From positions 248,001-312,000 of the forward strand of contig JAUIEK010000002.1 in NCBI GenBank assembly GCA_030428865.1: 64,000 bases of DNA. The letters run 5' to 3'. Made by a program: the position numbers and the translations under genes. The DNA is from Bacteroidia bacterium. GTDB lineage: Bacteria > Bacteroidota > Bacteroidia > Flavobacteriales > Flavobacteriaceae. Shown in pieces: positions 30,464 through 39,887 of the stretch. Under the pieces are notes generated by a model, which was not told the DNA's origin, made no database searches, and was given only the letters and a program-made list of their open reading frames with translations. Every line of letters begins with the position of its first letter. The first letter of the stretch is position 1.

Positions 30464-31837
30464 ATTGGAAAAGATATGCCCCAAAATATCTTTATCTACA
30501 TCGTACTCTCCAGTAATGTTTCCTAGGTGACGTAGACATTCACGAATATCAATAGCAAATAAATCAGAGGAAATACCAATATCGATTCCTTGTTTTACTT
30601 GCATAATGCTTTCCAACGCATTATTTAAAGCTTCAAAATGTCTAGAATTGGTTACAATGGTTTCGTTATTACTCAAAGCTCCTTTGTTTACTAAGCTTGT
30701 TAATTCTTTATGAAGTATGTCAATCCCTGTATTTTTTTTGGCAGATAAAAGTAGTATGTTATCACTTGCTTTCAACAATCTCTCCTGATCAGATGCAAGC
30801 AAAGTATCTATCTTATTTGCAATGATGATTAGTTTCTTCTCAGGAAATTGTTGTTTAATAGATTGAATTTCTTTTTTAAAGTCAACAGGATTTTCCACAA
30901 ATTTTTTACCATCAATTAAGAAGATAATCAGTTGTGCCTTCTCAGCTTTTTCATACGCTTTTTTTATTCCTATAGATTCTACAACATCTTCGGTTTCTCG
31001 AATTCCTGCTGTATCAATAAAACGAAAAGCGATACCTTCAATGATTACTTCATCTTCTATTGCATCACGTGTTGTTCCTGCAATATCAGAAACAATTGCT
31101 TTTTCTTCTTTTAATAAGGTGTTTAGTAGAGTAGATTTACCAACATTGGGCTCGCCTATAATAGCAATCGGAATTCCATTTTTCATAGCGTTACCAAAGG
31201 CAAAGCTATCAATTAGACGTTTTAGAGTATTAATTATTGTATAAACTAATTCTTGAAATTTAGAACGATCTGCAAATTCAACATCTTCTCCAGAAAAATC
31301 GAGTTCCAACTCAATTAAGGCAGCAAAATCTAATAACTGAGATCTTAACTCTTTTAATTCATTGGTAATTCCGCCACGCATTTGTTGGATAGCTACTTGA
31401 TGTGAAGCTGCCGAATTGGAAGCAATTACATCGGCTACAGCTTCGGCTTGTGATAAGTCCATTTTACCATTTAAAAAAGCTTGCATGGTAAACTCACCAT
31501 TATCTGCCATTCGGCAGCCATTTTTTAAAAATAATTGTAAAATTTCTTGCTGAATATAAACGGATCCATGACAAGAAATTTCTACCACATTTTCTCCTGT
31601 ATAAGAATTAGGTGATTTAAAAATAGAGACTAACACTTGATCAATTATTCGATCATTTTCTACAACATGACCTAAATGTAATGTATGAGATTGTTGATCA
31701 ATTAATTTTTTAGCATGAATTGATTGAAAAAAACGATCTGCAATCACAATCGCGTCTTTACCTGATAAACGGAGAACTGCAATTGCACCAATTCCAGAAG
31801 GTGTTGCTAGTGCGATGATGGTGTCGTTAGAATTCAT
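30446..31837 (-). CDS. mnmE: tRNA uridine-5-carboxymethylaminomethyl(34) synthesis GTPase MnmE
   Basis: The protein has 463 residues. The N-terminal formyl-THF-binding domain (TIIALATPSGIGAIAVLRLSG) is followed by a helical domain. The inserted G domain has G1 as IIGEPNVGKSTLLNTLL, G3 as FIDTAGIRETEDV and G4 as IANKID. The C-terminal catalytic-cysteine tail is IFSNFCIGK. With MnmG it modifies the wobble U34 of tRNAs. Its last codons are an element attachment site and remain in frame. miaE and a DUF4268 gene lie upstream on the same strand. Confidence 0.96.
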   Translation of the reverse strand: MNSNDTIIALATPSGIGAIAVLRLSGKDAIVIADRFFQSIHAKKLIDQQSHTLHLGHVVENDRIIDQVLVSIFKSPNSYTGENVVEISCHGSVYIQQEILQLFLKNGCRMADNGEFTMQAFLNGKMDLSQAEAVADVIASNSAASHQVAIQQMRGGITNELKELRSQLLDFAALIELELDFSGEDVEFADRSKFQELVYTIINTLKRLIDSFAFGNAMKNGIPIAIIGEPNVGKSTLLNTLLKEEKAIVSDIAGTTRDAIEDEVIIEGIAFRFIDTAGIRETEDVVESIGIKKAYEKAEKAQLIIFLIDGKKFVENPVDFKKEIQSIKQQFPEKKLIIIANKIDTLLASDQERLLKASDNILLLSAKKNTGIDILHKELTSLVNKGALSNNETIVTNSRHFEALNNALESIMQVKQGIDIGISSDLFAIDIRECLRHLGNITGEYDVDKDILGHIFSNFCIGK

Positions 31838-31854
31838 AGCACAAAAATAGATAA

Positions 31855-32295
31855 TTAACGAGTGACTTGCTTAATGTAATCTTCGTACTCATAAAAAAAG
31901 GATTCAAATAAACTCATTGTAGAAACAAAAAACTCATAGCAATCTCTCCATGTTTCTTTATTATGAATGCTAAATTTTTGCTGATGATTAACATAAACTC
32001 TATAAATAACCTTCCCATTTTCTAGTTCATAATGTTCATCAAAAATAGCTTTGGGTAAATATTCGTCAATCAAAATTTTTTTGAGTGAAAAAATTTGCTC
32101 GTATAATAGTTGATTTACGACAGCGTCTGAGTTTTCAATATCCAAACAAACCATTGCTTTTTTACGATCTGCAACAAACTTAAATGAAAAACCTTTAATT
32201 TTTGTATTATATAAAAGCCATTTTTTCGGAAAAGACTTTCCAAAACTCGTCCAGAATTCTTGCCTAATTTTAGCAGATTCTTCTTTGCTAAACAT
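31855..32295 (-). CDS. DUF4268 domain-containing protein
   Basis: The protein has 146 residues. EESAKIRQEFWTSFGKSFP at the start and NSDAVVNQLLYEQIFSLKKIL in the middle are the DUF4268 pattern, a small alpha/beta domain also found fused to nucleases in other bacteria. Here it stands alone. Its start overlaps the miaE stop by one base, and mnmE follows 17 bp later, so it is co-transcribed with tRNA-modification genes. The biochemical role is unknown. Confidence 0.75.
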   Translation of the reverse strand: MFSKEESAKIRQEFWTSFGKSFPKKWLLYNTKIKGFSFKFVADRKKAMVCLDIENSDAVVNQLLYEQIFSLKKILIDEYLPKAIFDEHYELENGKVIYRVYVNHQQKFSIHNKETWRDCYEFFVSTMSLFESFFYEYEDYIKQVTR

Positions 32296-32876
32296 TAACC
32301 ATGTACTTTTGCAATAGTGCCTCGTTTTCTCATCATATCTGCTTCAAAATCTAGCAATTCTTGCCATTTTTTATCTACGATTTCTCGATCCATGTATTTT
32401 CTGGCATATCCTAAAAACAATGTATAATGATTCGCTTCTGATACCATTAAATCTTTATAAAATTTAGAAAGTTCTTCGTCTTTCATATTTTCAGAAAAAA
32501 CCTTAAAGCGTTCACAGCTTCTAGCTTCAATTAAACCCGCAACTAACAGTCTATGTATTAGGGCTTCAGTTCGGTTATTTGTTTTAGGAAAGAAGCTTTG
32601 TAGTTTTAAGGCATAATCATTTTTAGTTGCTTTTCCTAGAACCATTCCTCGGTCAATCATGATGTTATGAACCATTCTAAAGTGCTCCATTTCTTCAATA
32701 GCAATATCACTCATGTCTTTTACCAAATCTGTTTCTTCTGAGTAGTTTATGATGATAGATACTGCATTAGAAGCTGCTTTTTGTTCAGCAAAGGCATGAT
32801 CAGTTAGTAATTGTTCCAAGCCATTTTTAGCAACCTCTACCCAAGAAGTTTCTGTCTCAAATTTTAGTCCTAGCAT
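32295..32876 (-). CDS. miaE: tRNA-(ms2io6A37) hydroxylase MiaE
   Basis: A ferritin-like di-iron enzyme of 193 residues. The metal ligands are spread over helices as EQKAASNAV, IEEMEHFRMVHN (ExxH), LIEARSCERF and SEANHYTLFLGYA (ExxH). It hydroxylates the isopentenyl group of ms2i6A37 in tRNA, an oxygen-dependent step. A full TAATTTTG box lies 22 bp upstream. It is first in a leftward unit with a DUF4268 gene and mnmE, all probably concerned with RNA modification. Confidence 0.93.
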   Translation of the reverse strand: MLGLKFETETSWVEVAKNGLEQLLTDHAFAEQKAASNAVSIIINYSEETDLVKDMSDIAIEEMEHFRMVHNIMIDRGMVLGKATKNDYALKLQSFFPKTNNRTEALIHRLLVAGLIEARSCERFKVFSENMKDEELSKFYKDLMVSEANHYTLFLGYARKYMDREIVDKKWQELLDFEADMMRKRGTIAKVHG

Positions 32877-32898
32877 TGCAATTGTCTTTAGAAAGGAA

Positions 32899-32906
32899 CA
32901 AAATTA
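32899..32906 (-). promoter_or_regulatory. -7 box for miaE
   Basis: The minus-strand sequence TAATTTTG is a full TAnnTTTG match, 22 bp upstream of the ATG. The -33 region has no TTG. Confidence 0.5.
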
Positions 32907-32927
32907 GGAATTGTGTTACATTTCACA

Positions 32928-32950
32928 CTATTTTCCTGATAAGAAAATAG
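32928..32950. promoter_or_regulatory. 8-bp inverted repeat in the miaE/antiporter divergent region
   Basis: CTATTTTC (32928-32935) and GAAAATAG (32943-32950) are perfect arms around a 7-nt spacer. It sits at the -33 side of the miaE promoter and upstream of the antiporter gene, so it may be an operator for either. The ligand is unknown. Confidence 0.35.
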
Positions 32951-33013
32951 ATATTTGCGAATACATAAGCTTACAAAAACTTTTTTAGTATTTTAGATTT
33001 TTAAGACAAGTAT

Positions 33014-34831
33014 ATGATAGAATTAGCGGGCATCATCATTCTAGGAATTTTAGCTCAATGGGTAGCATGGAGGTTTAAAATTCCGGCTATTTTACCTTTA
33101 ATATTAATAGGATTAATTGTTGGTCCTATATCAGCAGAATACATTACTAGAGATGGTTCTAAATATATTGAACCTGTTTGGAATGGAACAAAAGGGTTAT
33201 TTCCTGGTGAAGGATTATATTACTTTGTTTCATTGGCAATTAGTATTATTCTGTTTGAAGGAGGCTTAACATTAAAACGAAGTGAAATAAAGAATGTAGG
33301 ACCTGTTATAACAAAGCTAATTACAATTGGTGCAGCAGTAACATTTTTTGGTGCAGGAATTTTAGCACATTATATATTCGATTTAAGTTGGAAAATTTCC
33401 TTTTTATTTTCTGGATTGATAATTGTTACAGGTCCAACAGTAATAACACCAATTCTTAGGAACATTCCATTAAAAAAGGATCTGTCTGCTGTTTTAAAAT
33501 GGGAAGGAATTTTAATTGATCCGATAGGAGCCTTGGTTGCGGTATTAGTATTTGAATTTATTAGTGTTGGCGGCGGCAGTGGTTTTACTAAAACAGCATT
33601 AGTAGAATTTGGTAAAATTTTACTTTTTGGTACTACGTTTGGTTTTACGTTTGCTCATGCTCTAGCTTTTCTTATCAATAAAAAATGGATACCGCATTAT
33701 CTACTCAATGTTGTATCACTTTCTACAGTGTTACTGGTTTTTGTAGAGTCAGAGCTCTTTGCGCATGAGTCAGGTTTGTTAGCAGTAGTGGTTATGGGAA
33801 TGGTTTTAGGTAATGGAAAATTAAACAACTTAAAAGAGCTTTTGTATTTTAAAGAATCTTTGAGTGTACTTTTAATTTCCATACTATTCATTCTTTTAGC
33901 AGCAAATATTGACATGAAAGATCTGCTTTTGCTCTATAATTGGAAAACAGTAGTGGTGTTTGGATTAGTTGTTTTTTTAATAAGACCTTTGGCGGTTTTC
34001 TTAAGTACGTTTAATTCAAGTTTAAAAATAAACGAAAGGTTATTTATTAGTTGGGTAGGTCCGCGTGGAATTGTTGCTGCGGGTATTGCTTCTTTATTTG
34101 GAAGTAAATTATTAAAACAAGGTGTGCCAGGTGCAGAATATATTACACCATTAGTATTTATGGTTGTTTTAGGTACTGTATTGCTAAATGCCACAACTGC
34201 TCGCTTGTTTGCTAAGTTAGTAGGAGTTTTCCTAAAAGACTCGAACGCTATATTAATTGTTGGAGCATCTAAACCTGCCCGACTCATTGCTAAGTATTTA
34301 CAAAATAATGATAAAAGAGTTGTGCTGATTGATTCCAACAAAATGTTTGTAGAACAATCTGCAAAAGAAGATTTAGAGGCGTATGAAGTTAATATTTATG
34401 ATGATGATTTAACCAACAACATTGAGTTAAACGATGTGGGTTATTTAATAGCCATGACCGGGAGTGATGCTGTAAATAAATTCGCAATAAATTCTTTATC
34501 AGCTGCTTTTGGTGAACAAGGGGCTTTTCGTTTAGCAACTGCTGATGAGGTTAAGAATAAAAATTATGAAAAGAAACACCTATTTTTTACTCCGTATGAT
34601 GATTATATAAACCTTAGTGAGGCCGTAAGAGATTATCCATCAATTCATGAAGTTTCTATAAACTCAGAAGAAGAGTATAAGACTACTATGCAAAAACTAT
34701 TTAATCAAGTGGAATCTATTCCGTTGTTTGTTAAAACAACTGACGGAAATTTAAGTTTGATAGCAGAGTTTGAATCTCAAAAATTATCACCTAAAAAAGC
34801 TAAGTTGGTGTACCTAGGAGATAAGATTTAA
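33014..34831 (+). CDS. Cation:proton antiporter (CPA family) with TrkA-N domain
   Basis: The protein has 605 residues. About 12 membrane helices span residues 1-400, with family motifs GPTVITPILRNIPLKKDLSA and LKWEGILIDPIGALVAVL (the DP pair of CPA1-type exchangers). The later WVGPRGIVAAGIASLFG matches NhaP. A cytoplasmic TrkA-N Rossmann domain begins at ILIVGASKPARLIAKYL (about residue 412). It probably exchanges Na+ or K+ for protons under nucleotide control. The stop overlaps the convergent dnaX stop by 4 bp. Confidence 0.9.
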   Translation: MIELAGIIILGILAQWVAWRFKIPAILPLILIGLIVGPISAEYITRDGSKYIEPVWNGTKGLFPGEGLYYFVSLAISIILFEGGLTLKRSEIKNVGPVITKLITIGAAVTFFGAGILAHYIFDLSWKISFLFSGLIIVTGPTVITPILRNIPLKKDLSAVLKWEGILIDPIGALVAVLVFEFISVGGGSGFTKTALVEFGKILLFGTTFGFTFAHALAFLINKKWIPHYLLNVVSLSTVLLVFVESELFAHESGLLAVVVMGMVLGNGKLNNLKELLYFKESLSVLLISILFILLAANIDMKDLLLLYNWKTVVVFGLVVFLIRPLAVFLSTFNSSLKINERLFISWVGPRGIVAAGIASLFGSKLLKQGVPGAEYITPLVFMVVLGTVLLNATTARLFAKLVGVFLKDSNAILIVGASKPARLIAKYLQNNDKRVVLIDSNKMFVEQSAKEDLEAYEVNIYDDDLTNNIELNDVGYLIAMTGSDAVNKFAINSLSAAFGEQGAFRLATADEVKNKNYEKKHLFFTPYDDYINLSEAVRDYPSIHEVSINSEEEYKTTMQKLFNQVESIPLFVKTTDGNLSLIAEFESQKLSPKKAKLVYLGDKI

Positions 34832-36528
34832 GTAATATCTAATTGAAAGCGATTTTTTAATTCTTCTATTAAAGGATTTTTTTCTTTTAGTTTTTGATAT
34901 TTTTCAATATTTGTATAGACAAACTTTTTCTCGCTAATTTCATTTACAACTAATTCAATTTCAATAGCATAATTGTTGAGCTTTTCTCTTAAAAATGTTA
35001 AAATCTTAGGTTTTTTTTGTTGTAATTGATCTTGCATTAAGTTATTTGGAGCCTCAAACTGAATAACATTTTTTTGCAACAGAGTAGGAGTGTTTGCGGC
35101 TAAGATAGAAGCAATGTTTCGCTCTCCTTTTTTTTCCATTTTTTTCTGGTATTTACTCCAAACTTCTTGTAAATCTGACTCGGAAAAAGATTCTTCTGGA
35201 TAACCGTTGTAATTTTCTTCTACTTTTTTTTCTTTCTCCTCTTTTTTTTGATGAACACTTTTTAGAGTTAAAGAAGAAGAACGACGTTTTACGTTTTTAA
35301 GAGTAGGAGTTTTTTTGTTTTCTAAGGAAACCTTTTGGATTTTTTCTATCTTTTCAACTACTACTGAATCTTCAGTATTTAGTTTTGGAGCACTTTGAGA
35401 CTTAGTAATAGGAGAAAAAGAAGTAAAAAAAGTAGCTGGAATTATGTAATTAATTGCCTTTTTTTTTTCTCCATCAAAAGTGATGGAGGCAATTTGCATA
35501 AGACTAAGTTCTACTAACAGCCGTTGGTTTTTGCTAGTTCTGTAATTCAGATCACATTCATTTGCTTTGTCAATTGCTTTTAGTAAAAAAGAAATAGTTG
35601 CTTTAGTAGCCTGCTCTAAATACTTTTTCTTTGCGTTATCGCCAACTTCTAACAAGTTTATGGTAGTTTTATCTTTAGCTACTAACAAATCTCTAAAATG
35701 AGAGGCAAGCCCATTAATAAAATGATGTGCTTCAAAACCTTTACTTAAAATAGAATTAAAATAATTTAATACTTCAGGTATTTGGTTTGCTAGCAATAAA
35801 TCGGTCATCTCAAAATATGAATCATAATCAAGCACATTTAAATTTTGAGTAACTGCTTCTCGCGTTAAATTATTCCCAGAAAAACTAACTACTCGATCAA
35901 AGATAGAAAGTGCATCACGCATAGCTCCGTCTGCTTTTTGGGCAATAATATGCAATGCATCATCATCTGCTACAATATTTTCTTTTTCACAAATCGTTTG
36001 TAAATAATTCTTGGCATCTAAAACGGTAATTCGTTTAAAATCGAATATTTGACATCGAGATAAAATTGTAGGAATGATTTTATGTTTTTCTGTTGTCGCT
36101 AGAATAAAAATAGCATGAGCAGGAGGCTCTTCTAATGTTTTTAAAAAAGCATTAAAAGCTGCTTGAGAAAGCATGTGCACTTCATCAATAATGTAAACCT
36201 TATACTTACCTGTTTGAGGAGGAATCCGAACTTGATCTGTTAAATTCCTAATATCATCAACAGAATTATTTGATGCAGCATCTAATTCAAAAATATTGAA
36301 TGCAAAATCCTCAGAATCAGAAGTGATATCTTCTTGATTAATTCTTTTTGCTAAAATTCGAGCACAAGAAGTTTTTCCAACTCCTCTTGGTCCTGTAAAT
36401 AAAAGTGCTTGTGCAAGATGATTATTCTTGATAGCATTTTCTAATGTATTGGTAATAGCTTGCTGCCCAACTACATCTTCAAAGTTTTTGGGTCTGTATT
36501 TTCTGGCAGAAACTATAAAATGCTCCAT
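34828..36528 (-). CDS. dnaX: DNA polymerase III subunit gamma/tau
   Basis: The protein has 566 residues. The clamp-loader AAA+ domain has Walker A as FTGPRGVGKTSCARILAK, Walker B as VYIIDEVHMLS and sensor 1 as IFILATTEKHKIIPTILSRC. The four-cysteine zinc module normally located between Walker A and ELDAASN is absent, replaced by an acidic stretch (TSDSEDFAFNIF); I recall this loss in other flavobacteria. A lysine-rich linker (about 385-440) leads to a tau C-terminal region. No obvious frameshift signal for a separate gamma product was seen. Confidence 0.95.
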   Translation of the reverse strand: MEHFIVSARKYRPKNFEDVVGQQAITNTLENAIKNNHLAQALLFTGPRGVGKTSCARILAKRINQEDITSDSEDFAFNIFELDAASNNSVDDIRNLTDQVRIPPQTGKYKVYIIDEVHMLSQAAFNAFLKTLEEPPAHAIFILATTEKHKIIPTILSRCQIFDFKRITVLDAKNYLQTICEKENIVADDDALHIIAQKADGAMRDALSIFDRVVSFSGNNLTREAVTQNLNVLDYDSYFEMTDLLLANQIPEVLNYFNSILSKGFEAHHFINGLASHFRDLLVAKDKTTINLLEVGDNAKKKYLEQATKATISFLLKAIDKANECDLNYRTSKNQRLLVELSLMQIASITFDGEKKKAINYIIPATFFTSFSPITKSQSAPKLNTEDSVVVEKIEKIQKVSLENKKTPTLKNVKRRSSSLTLKSVHQKKEEKEKKVEENYNGYPEESFSESDLQEVWSKYQKKMEKKGERNIASILAANTPTLLQKNVIQFEAPNNLMQDQLQQKKPKILTFLREKLNNYAIEIELVVNEISEKKFVYTNIEKYQKLKEKNPLIEELKNRFQLDIT

Positions 36529-36552
36529 GAAGAATAACTATGTTTGTGCAAA

Positions 36553-36583
36553 CAAATGTAATTATCTACAGGTTGTTTTACAA
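36553..36583 (-). promoter_or_regulatory. dnaX promoter
   Basis: On the minus strand, TTG (36581-36583), a 20-bp spacer and TACATTTG (36553-36560) fit the Bacteroidetes consensus exactly, 24 bp before the dnaX ATG. Confidence 0.6.
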
Positions 36584-36668
36584 AACAGATTCTTAATAAA
36601 ATATTAAAGTTGTAAACAATTTGTAGGGTTTGCAAATTTATTAAGACTAGTTACATAAACTATTAATT

Positions 36669-37301
36669 ATGAAAATTAGAAAACTTTTACTGTCCGCTAC
36701 ATTTTTTTCATTCATTATTGTAACATCAGTATACTCTCAAAAAAGTACTCAAGAGAATACAGAAGTAGCTTATTTTGCAAGTGGTTGCTTTTGGTGTGTA
36801 GAAGCAATATTTGAAAGTGTAAGAGGAGTTGAAGAAGCTGTTTCTGGCTATGCTGGAGGACATACTATAAATCCAACATACAAGAAGATAGGAACAGGAA
36901 AAACAGGTCATGCAGAAACGGTAGCTGTTTATTATGATCCTGAAAAAGTAAGTTTTGAAACATTAGTAGTTGTTTTTTTTGGATCCCATAACCCAACAAC
37001 AGTAAATGGTCAACATCCTGATTATGGTACACAATACAGGTCTATCGCATTTTATAATACTTTGGAGGAAAAGGCTGTGGTAGAAAAAATACTGAACACA
37101 TTAAACAAAAATATTTATAAAGGAAAAATAGCTACAGAAGTTAAAAAACTAGAAAAATTTTACAAAGCAGAAGAATACCATCAAAATTACGAAAGGTTAA
37201 ACCCGAATAATCCATATGTAAGAAATGTTTCCATTCCGAGGCTAAATCGTTTTAAAAAGAAATTCCCTTACTTATTAAAATCAAGTGCAATAATTGATTA
37301 A
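36669..37301 (+). CDS. msrA: Peptide-methionine (S)-S-oxide reductase MsrA, exported form
   Basis: The protein has 210 residues. A signal peptide (MKIRKLLLSATFFSFIIVTS, ending near YSQ) precedes the MsrA domain with the catalytic motif GCFWC in YFASGCFWCVEAIFE (about residue 39). This continues with VSGYAGGHTINPTYKKIGTGKTGHAE and later YHQNY. Export implies repair of oxidised methionine in the periplasm or at the cell surface. It is convergent with the TerC gene, with stops 2 bp apart. Confidence 0.94.
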   Translation: MKIRKLLLSATFFSFIIVTSVYSQKSTQENTEVAYFASGCFWCVEAIFESVRGVEEAVSGYAGGHTINPTYKKIGTGKTGHAETVAVYYDPEKVSFETLVVVFFGSHNPTTVNGQHPDYGTQYRSIAFYNTLEEKAVVEKILNTLNKNIYKGKIATEVKKLEKFYKAEEYHQNYERLNPNNPYVRNVSIPRLNRFKKKFPYLLKSSAIID

Positions 37302-37303
37302 GA

Positions 37304-38074
37304 CTAATTACCTTTTTTTCTAACTCTCATGTTCAAAACTTCTACACCTAATGAAAAAGCAATAGCAAAGTACAAATAGCCTTTTGGAATTGTACCGACA
37401 GTTTGTCCGAAGATTTCTAAATGAGAAAGATGAGCGCCTTCAGCAATTAGCATAAATCCGATAAGAATTAAAAATGCCAAACCCAACATTTGAATTGTTG
37501 GGTTTTTATTTACAAATGAACTAACAGGATTTGCAAATGCCATCATAATAATCATAGAAATAACAACAGCAATAATCATAATAGTTAATGCTCCATTAAT
37601 TCCGTTTGTCATTCCTACAGCAGTTAGGATAGAATCAAAAGAAAAGACAATATCAATTAAAATGATTTGAAAAATTACACTTGAAAAAGACAATGTTTTC
37701 GATTGGCTTTTATTTTCAGCGCCTTCTGATTTTTCTACTTTATGATGAATCTCTTTAGTACTTTTATATAATAAGAAAACGCCTCCTAATAATAAAATAA
37801 CGCTTTGTCCAGTTAGGCCAACAGATAACCAAGAAAGATTAATGTGCCAAAAAGGATCTTTCATAGCAATTAAGTAAGAAACACTTAAAAGCAGTAGTAT
37901 TCTTGTTATCATGGCTAGTGATAACCCTAAAAAAGTTGCTTTTTTACGCTGATTCTCGGGTAATTTATTGGCTGATATAGATATGAAAATAATATTATCA
38001 ATACCTAAAACAATTTCTAAAAATGTTAAAGTAAGCAATGCTACCCATGTATCAACTTGCAGGAAAATTTCCAT
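37304..38074 (-). CDS. TerC-family integral membrane protein
   Basis: The protein has 256 residues and seven to nine helices. Family motifs are ALLTLTFLEIVLGIDNIIFISI and, in the second half, IILIDIVFSFDSILTAVGMTNG; the two Asp-containing helices are the TerC/Alx hallmark and are linked to Mn2+ export or metal loading of exported enzymes. It lies 2 bp from a small lipoprotein gene and purB on the same strand, so probably one operon. The transported ion is inferred from family only. Confidence 0.9.
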   Translation of the reverse strand: MEIFLQVDTWVALLTLTFLEIVLGIDNIIFISISANKLPENQRKKATFLGLSLAMITRILLLLSVSYLIAMKDPFWHINLSWLSVGLTGQSVILLLGGVFLLYKSTKEIHHKVEKSEGAENKSQSKTLSFSSVIFQIILIDIVFSFDSILTAVGMTNGINGALTIMIIAVVISMIIMMAFANPVSSFVNKNPTIQMLGLAFLILIGFMLIAEGAHLSHLEIFGQTVGTIPKGYLYFAIAFSLGVEVLNMRVRKKGN

Positions 38075-38076
38075 AT

Positions 38077-38496
38077 CTATTTTACTTTATAAACAATACC
38101 TTCTTGTTTGAATTTTGAGTAACCAATTTTAGCACTAAAACTATAGGAACTATCTGTAACCTTAGTAATTTGAACAAAAATAGGATCTTTATCAAGCTTT
38201 GTTTTAGGAGATTTCATTTTAAGAATGTAGAAAAAATTATTTTTCCACGTAATGTATAGTGTATCAACTCGTTTAACAGGCTTTTCATAAACGCCAGAAT
38301 CCGAACTGATGCTTATATATTTTGTGTATTCTTCTATTTGCAAACTATCTACTCGTTTTACAATGGTTTCGCTATAGCCTTCTCCAGCAGGTATAGAAAA
38401 CACACCTTGTTTAAACCGATCAGGATTTCCTTCCATTTTAGACTGACAGCCAACCAAAACAAAAATTAAAGAAATGATTAAATAGAAGTGCTTCAT
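38077..38496 (-). CDS. Small lipoprotein of unknown function (often misnamed DNA topoisomerase IV)
   Basis: The protein has 139 residues. The lipoprotein signal ends in IFVLVGCQSK. The mature domain is beta-rich (FKQGVFSIPAGEGYSETI, VDSLQIEEYTKYI, VDTLYITWKNNFFYIL). As far as I recall, similar flavobacterial lipoproteins carry the automatic name 'DNA topoisomerase IV subunit', which the sequence does not support. It starts directly after the purB stop and precedes terC by 2 bp. The role is unknown, probably envelope-related. Confidence 0.7.
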   Translation of the reverse strand: MKHFYLIISLIFVLVGCQSKMEGNPDRFKQGVFSIPAGEGYSETIVKRVDSLQIEEYTKYISISSDSGVYEKPVKRVDTLYITWKNNFFYILKMKSPKTKLDKDPIFVQITKVTDSSYSFSAKIGYSKFKQEGIVYKVK

Positions 38497-39840
38497 TTAA
38501 ATCCCTGTATAATTATTAGGTGTAATAGCCTTTAGCTCGTTTTTAATGTCATTAGAAATTTCTAATGTGTCAATAAAATTACTGATGGTTTGCTGTGTTA
38601 TTTTTTCATTTGTACGCGTTAATCCTTTCAAGGCTTCATAAGGATTCGGGTAGTTTTCTCGTCTTAAAACAGTTTGAATTGCTTCTGCCACAACGGCCCA
38701 GTTATTTTCTAAATCTTCATTAAATTTTTCTCTATTTAATAACAACTTATTTAAGCCTTTTAAGGTTGAAGCAAAACCGATTAAAGTATGACCAAAAGGA
38801 ACACCAATATTTCTCAAAACAGTACTATCAGTCAAATCTCTTTGCAATCTTGAAATAGGTAGTTTTGCGGCAAGATGTTCAAACAAAGCATTTGCAATTC
38901 CTAAATTTCCTTCAGAGTTTTCAAAATCAATCGGATTTACTTTGTGTGGCATGGCAGAAGAACCCACTTCACCTTTTTTAATCTTTTGTTTAAAATAATC
39001 CATTGATACATAGGTCCAAACATCTCTATTTAAGTCAATTATTATAGTGTTGATTCTTTTTAAGGCGTCAAATAGAGAAGCTAAATAATCATAATGCTCT
39101 ATTTGTGTTGTAGGAAAAGAGTGATGTAGACCTAAAGTATTATTTACGAATTTACTTCCAAAAGCTTTCCAGTCAATTGTTGGATACGCAACTTTATGTG
39201 CATTATAATTTCCTGTAGCTCCACCAAACTTAGCAGCATTAGGGTTATTTTTAATTGCTTTAATTTGTTCTTCTAAGCGAACTACAAAAACCTGAATTTC
39301 TTTGCCTAAACGAGTAGGAGATGCAGGTTGGCCATGTGTTCTTGCAAGCATAGAAACATCAATCCATTCTGCACTAAGTTCTTTAAGTTTAGTTAATAAG
39401 TTTTCAAATTGAGGAAGATAAACATGTGTAACAGCATCTTTTATTGATAAAGGAATCGCTGTATTATTAATATCTTGAGAAGTAAGACCAAAATGAATAA
39501 ACTCTTTAAACTCTTGTAGCCCCAGAGCATCGAATTTTTCTTTAATAAAATACTCAACAGCTTTTACATCATGATTTGTTACACGTTCAATTTCCTTTAT
39601 TTTAAGAGCATCTTCACTTGAGAAAGCTTCGTATAACTTTTTTAATGCAGCAGATTTTTTTTTATCGAAATTTTTTAGCTGTGGTAACGGAATGTCACAT
39701 AAGGCTAAAAAATATTCTACTTCTACTAAAACTCTATACTTAATTAATGCTTCTTCAGAGAAATAAGCTGCTAACTCAGCAACTTTATTACGATAACGAC
39801 CATCTATAGGAGAGATAGCAGTAAGCTCAGTAATATTCAT
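38497..39840 (-). CDS. purB: Adenylosuccinate lyase
   Basis: About 447 residues from the ATG at 39840 (MNITELTAISPIDGRYR); a TTG 27 bp upstream lies inside the -7 box and is rejected. The fumarase/ASL superfamily signature is GSSAMPHKVNPIDFENSEG, with the catalytic-histidine segments TSQDINNTA and ARTHGQPASPTRLGKE. It acts twice in purine synthesis, on SAICAR and on adenylosuccinate. It heads a unit with the small lipoprotein and TerC genes, and a HEAT-like gene lies just upstream. Confidence 0.95.
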   Translation of the reverse strand: MNITELTAISPIDGRYRNKVAELAAYFSEEALIKYRVLVEVEYFLALCDIPLPQLKNFDKKKSAALKKLYEAFSSEDALKIKEIERVTNHDVKAVEYFIKEKFDALGLQEFKEFIHFGLTSQDINNTAIPLSIKDAVTHVYLPQFENLLTKLKELSAEWIDVSMLARTHGQPASPTRLGKEIQVFVVRLEEQIKAIKNNPNAAKFGGATGNYNAHKVAYPTIDWKAFGSKFVNNTLGLHHSFPTTQIEHYDYLASLFDALKRINTIIIDLNRDVWTYVSMDYFKQKIKKGEVGSSAMPHKVNPIDFENSEGNLGIANALFEHLAAKLPISRLQRDLTDSTVLRNIGVPFGHTLIGFASTLKGLNKLLLNREKFNEDLENNWAVVAEAIQTVLRRENYPNPYEALKGLTRTNEKITQQTISNFIDTLEISNDIKNELKAITPNNYTGI

Positions 39841-39864
39841 TTGTAGTTGTTGTGTTGAAAAGCA

Positions 39865-39872
39865 CAAAATTA
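39865..39872 (-). promoter_or_regulatory. -7 box for purB
   Basis: The minus-strand sequence TAATTTTG fully matches TAnnTTTG and ends 24 bp before the ATG at 39840. It overlaps the alternative TTG start, which decides for the ATG. Confidence 0.5.
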
Positions 39873-39887
39873 CTGAATTTAGAAGAT

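Noticed and set aside
38077..38496. Naming the small lipoprotein DNA topoisomerase IV, and the gene at 53332-53631 riboflavin synthase beta
   Set aside because: Neither sequence shows the fold; the names seem to be propagated database errors.
39841..39867. TTG start for purB
   Set aside because: It overlaps a perfect TAATTTTG promoter box; MNITELTAISPIDGRYR is the normal beginning.
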